DNA of 36,812 bases from Gillisia hiemivivida (GTDB lineage: Bacteria; Bacteroidota; Bacteroidia; Flavobacteriales; Flavobacteriaceae). Positions 34,292 to 36,812 of the stretch are shown one piece after another; within the stretch, counting starts at the first letter, position 1, and every line of letters starts with the position of its first letter. The stretch is taken from the NCBI RefSeq assembly GCF_007997295.1, contig NZ_VORY01000027.1, positions 1-36,812 on the forward strand, read 5' to 3'. The notes under the pieces are model-generated. The model searched no databases. It was given only the letters and a program-made list of their open reading frames with translations, and had not been told where the DNA came from. The position numbers and the translations under genes are program-made.

Positions 34292-35695
34292 ATGACTCAA
34301 ATAGATCAATTCATTGCCGATTTTGCCTCTTTTGTATGGGGACTTCCTCTTTTAATTTTGCTAATTGGTGGTGGTTTCTATCTCCTTATTATTTCAAAAT
34401 TTCTCCCTTTTAGATATTTGGGTCATGCGCTGCAAGTATTGCGAGGGAAATATGATAATCCAGATGATCCTGGAGAAATAAGTCACTTTCAGGCATTATC
34501 TACTGCCTTATCTGCTACCGTGGGAATGGGTAATATCGCCGGAGTTGCGGTGGCTATAGCAATTGGTGGACCTGGCGCTATTTTCTGGATGTGGGTTAGT
34601 GCTATTATTGGGATGGCTACAAAATTCTTTACTAATAGTTTAGCGGTCATGTATCGTGGGAAAGATTCTGATGGCAATATCCAAGGAGGTCCTATGTATT
34701 TTATTATGGAAGGATTAGGTAAGAAATGGAAAGCTTTGGCTGTGATGTTTAGTGTTGCTGGATTGGTAGGAGCGCTTCCCGTTTTTAATGTGAATCAGTT
34801 AACTCAGGCTATCAATTTTATTCTGCTGGAACCAAATGGAGTAGAAGTAGGGCTTGGTTCTAATTTAATAATTGGTTTAATTTTAGTAACAATAACTTCT
34901 GTAGTGATCTTTGGTGGTCTTTCCAGGATAAGTAAAACGGTTTCCAAATTAGTGCCTCTGATGGTGGTGATGTATTTTATTTCGGTACTTATTATTTTAT
35001 TCGTGAATTCAGATCAGGTGCCTTATTATTTTGGTTTGATATTTACCGATGCTTTTGCTGCAGATAACTTCACAGGAGATTCGTTTTTAGGCGGAGTTTT
35101 AGGCGGACTAATAATTCTAGGAATCCGAAGAGGAGCATTTTCCAATGAAGCCGGTATCGGAACAGCACCTATGGCTCATGGAGCTGCTAAGACGAACGAA
35201 CCAATTAGAGAAGGTTTGGTTGCTATGTTAGGCCCAGCCATAGATACTTTGGTGGTTTGTACGTTAACCGCCTTAGCTATTTTAGTAACCGGAGTTTGGC
35301 AAACTTCAGATCAGAACGGAGTAAGCTTAACCGCTGCTGCTTTTAATGATGCCATGCCCTTTTACGGAAATTATATATTGTTGATCTGTATTGTATTTTT
35401 TAGTATTTCCTCTTTGTTCTCTTATTCTTACTATGGAACAAAATGTCTTTCATTTTTAATGGGAGCAGATAAGAAGCATTACTACAATTACTTTTATATT
35501 TTAAGTATTCTGATGGGTGCAACCACTACTTTAAGTATGATGATCAATTTAATTGATGGTTTCTTTGCTTTGATGGCAATTCCAACAATGATCTCAACAT
35601 TGATCCTTGCTCCAAAAGTTTTAAAAGCAGCTAAAGATTATTTCCGAAGAATGGATCTTAAGAAGAAAGAAGCTTTGGAAACTGTGAATGACTAA
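34292..35695 (+). CDS. sodium:alanine/glycine symporter (AGCS family)
   Basis: A 467-residue inner-membrane transporter that couples uptake of alanine or glycine to sodium. It has about eleven hydrophobic segments and the AGCS signatures: FQALSTALSATVGMGNIAGVA near residue 66, GGPGAIFWMWVSA, GNIQGGPMYFIMEGLG, and the RRGAFSNEAGIGTAPMAH stretch near residue 290. Length is normal for the family. It stands alone, divergent from the RsbQ operon, with no obvious regulator, and the palindromic array begins 13 bases after its stop. Sodium coupling fits a marine organism. Substrate choice between alanine and glycine is not visible. Confidence 0.94.
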   Translation: MTQIDQFIADFASFVWGLPLLILLIGGGFYLLIISKFLPFRYLGHALQVLRGKYDNPDDPGEISHFQALSTALSATVGMGNIAGVAVAIAIGGPGAIFWMWVSAIIGMATKFFTNSLAVMYRGKDSDGNIQGGPMYFIMEGLGKKWKALAVMFSVAGLVGALPVFNVNQLTQAINFILLEPNGVEVGLGSNLIIGLILVTITSVVIFGGLSRISKTVSKLVPLMVVMYFISVLIILFVNSDQVPYYFGLIFTDAFAADNFTGDSFLGGVLGGLIILGIRRGAFSNEAGIGTAPMAHGAAKTNEPIREGLVAMLGPAIDTLVVCTLTALAILVTGVWQTSDQNGVSLTAAAFNDAMPFYGNYILLICIVFFSISSLFSYSYYGTKCLSFLMGADKKHYYNYFYILSILMGATTTLSMMINLIDGFFALMAIPTMISTLILAPKVLKAAKDYFRRMDLKKKEALETVND

Positions 35696-35707
35696 GGTTT
35701 TTAATTT

Positions 35708-36812
35708 GTCATTCCGAAGAATTGAGGAATCTCTAGTTTGAGATAATTTTTATTTCATTGAGATCCTTCGCTACGCTCAGGAATACAAGGTGTTTTAATT
35801 TGTCATTCCGAAGAATTGAGGAATCTCGAGTTAAGATAATTTTTGCTTCATTGAGATCCTTCGCTACGCTCAGGATGACAAGGTGTTTTAGTTTGTCATT
35901 CCAAAGAATTGAGGAATCTCTAGTTAAGATATTTTTTGTTTCATTGAGATCTTTCGCTTTGCTACCATTGACGTATTTTCAAAGTTACTCCCAATAAGAG
36001 ACCCTGAAACAAGTTCAGGGTGACGATACTGTTTTAACTGCCGTCATGCTGTCCCGAAGCATCGGGAGTTTCAGCATCTTTCATACGTCAATTTCCTCCG
36101 CTAGATAAATTTTTTTATCACAGGTCTCAGGATGACAAGGTGTTTTAGTTTGTCATTCCGAAGAATTGAGGAATCTCGAGTTAAGATATTCTTTATTTCA
36201 TTGAGATCCTTCGCTTTGCTATCATTGACGTATTTTCAAAGTTAATCCGAATAAGAGACCCTGAAACAAGTTCAGGGTGACGATACTGTTTTAACTGCCG
36301 TCATGCTGTCCCGAAGCATCGGGAGTTTCAGCATCTTTCATACGTCAATTTCCTCCGCTAGATAAATTTTTTTATCACAGGTCTCAGGATGACAAGGTGT
36401 TTTAGTTTGTCATTCCGAAGAATTGAGGAATCTCGAGTTAAGATATTCTTTATTTCATTGAGATCCTTCGCTTTGCTATCATTGACGTATTTTCAAAGTT
36501 AATCCGAATAAGAGACCCTGAAACAAGTTCAGGGTGACGATACTGTTTTAACTGCCGTCATGCTGTCCCGAAGCATCGGGAGTTTCAGCATCTTTCATAC
36601 GTCAATTTCCTCCGCTAGATAAATTTTTTTATCACAGGTCTCAGGATGACAAGGTTGTTTTTATTGTCATTCCGAAGAATTGAGGAATCTCGAGTTAAGA
36701 TATTCTTTATTTCATTGAGATCCTTCGCTTTGCTTAGGAATACAAGGTGTTTTAGTTTGTCATTCCGAAGAATTGAGGAATCTCTAGTTTAAGATAATTT
36801 TTATTTCATTGA
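35708..36812. repeat. tandem array of palindromic repeat units (93/94 and 257 bp)
   Basis: Units begin with GTCATTCCGAAGAATTGAGG at 35708, 35802, 35895 (one mismatch, CCAAAG), 36152, 36409, 36666 and 36759. The spacings are 94, 93, 257, 257, 257 and 93 bases, and the last unit is cut by the window end. A short unit is an imperfect palindrome: TGTCATTCC...GAGGAATCTC at one end and GAGATCCTTCG...CAGGATGACA at the other. Long units carry 164 extra bases with their own nested palindromes: ATTGACGTAT/ATACGTCAAT, ACCCTGAA/TTCAGGGT, ATGCTG/CAGCAT and TCCCGA/TCGGGA. The second and third long units are almost identical; the first is slightly diverged. Open frames here are products of the repeat and not genes. 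Confidence 0.95.

Noticed and set aside
35758-35997. 79-residue plus-strand open frame in the tandem array
   Set aside because: The peptide repeats itself (RSFATLR) only because the DNA repeats; it is not a gene.
35708-36812. CRISPR array
   Set aside because: Units are 93-257 bp, internally palindromic and without unique spacers; no cas genes are near.

Overview
The window looks like chromosomal DNA of a low-GC Bacteroidota member, most likely a marine flavobacterium close to Gramella/Christiangramia. The reasons are the gene order of the division/cell-wall (dcw) cluster, promoters of the Bacteroidota type (TAnnTTTG, with TTG 19 bases upstream where seen), few Shine-Dalgarno sequences, frequent TTG/GTG starts, and an FtsZ with a very long charged linker. 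The genus is inference; no rRNA is present.

Region 1 (1-2.2 kb): gene-poor DNA with a REP-like palindrome, then a leftward pair encoding an alpha/beta hydrolase and the ribosome-assembly GTPase EngB.

Region 2 (2.2-18.6 kb): a compact, rightward dcw operon: mraZ, rsmH, ftsL, ftsI (with PASTA), murE, mraY, murD, ftsW, murG, murC, ftsQ, ftsA, ftsZ. Several genes overlap by 4-14 bases. It makes UDP-MurNAc-peptide, lipid I and lipid II, and the Z-ring and septal synthase. murF, murB and ddl are not here. Three 10-bp direct repeats, probably the MraZ operator, sit just upstream of a TATATTTG promoter. A strong terminator follows ftsZ, then yqeY and a tRNA-Arg(UCG).

Region 3 (18.7-33.8 kb): an accessory region starting at the tRNA. 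A decayed copy of the tRNA 3' half lies about 100 bp downstream of the gene. It holds a methyltransferase, a GAF histidine kinase placed between two direct copies of a nested palindromic repeat, a UvrA paralogue without the usual UvrB-binding length, an aquaporin pseudogene, an AraC regulator/formaldehyde dehydrogenase (FdhA)/GlcG-HbpS group sharing an operator-like box, an M20 amidohydrolase plus PLP C-S lyase-family operon lying between two diverged repeats that carry tyrosine-recombinase remnants, and an RsbQ-like hydrolase translationally coupled to a PAS hybrid histidine kinase.

Region 4 (33.8-36.8 kb): an AT-rich gap, a sodium:alanine symporter (AGCS), and a tandem array of palindromic units with exact 257-bp periodicity that runs off the window end.

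The items most worth following are the RsbQ-PAS kinase pair, the AraC/FdhA/GlcG operator boxes, the kinase bracketed by palindromic repeats, and the amidohydrolase/lyase pair between recombinase remnants. Function statements rest on recognition of families in translated sequence; no database search was run.
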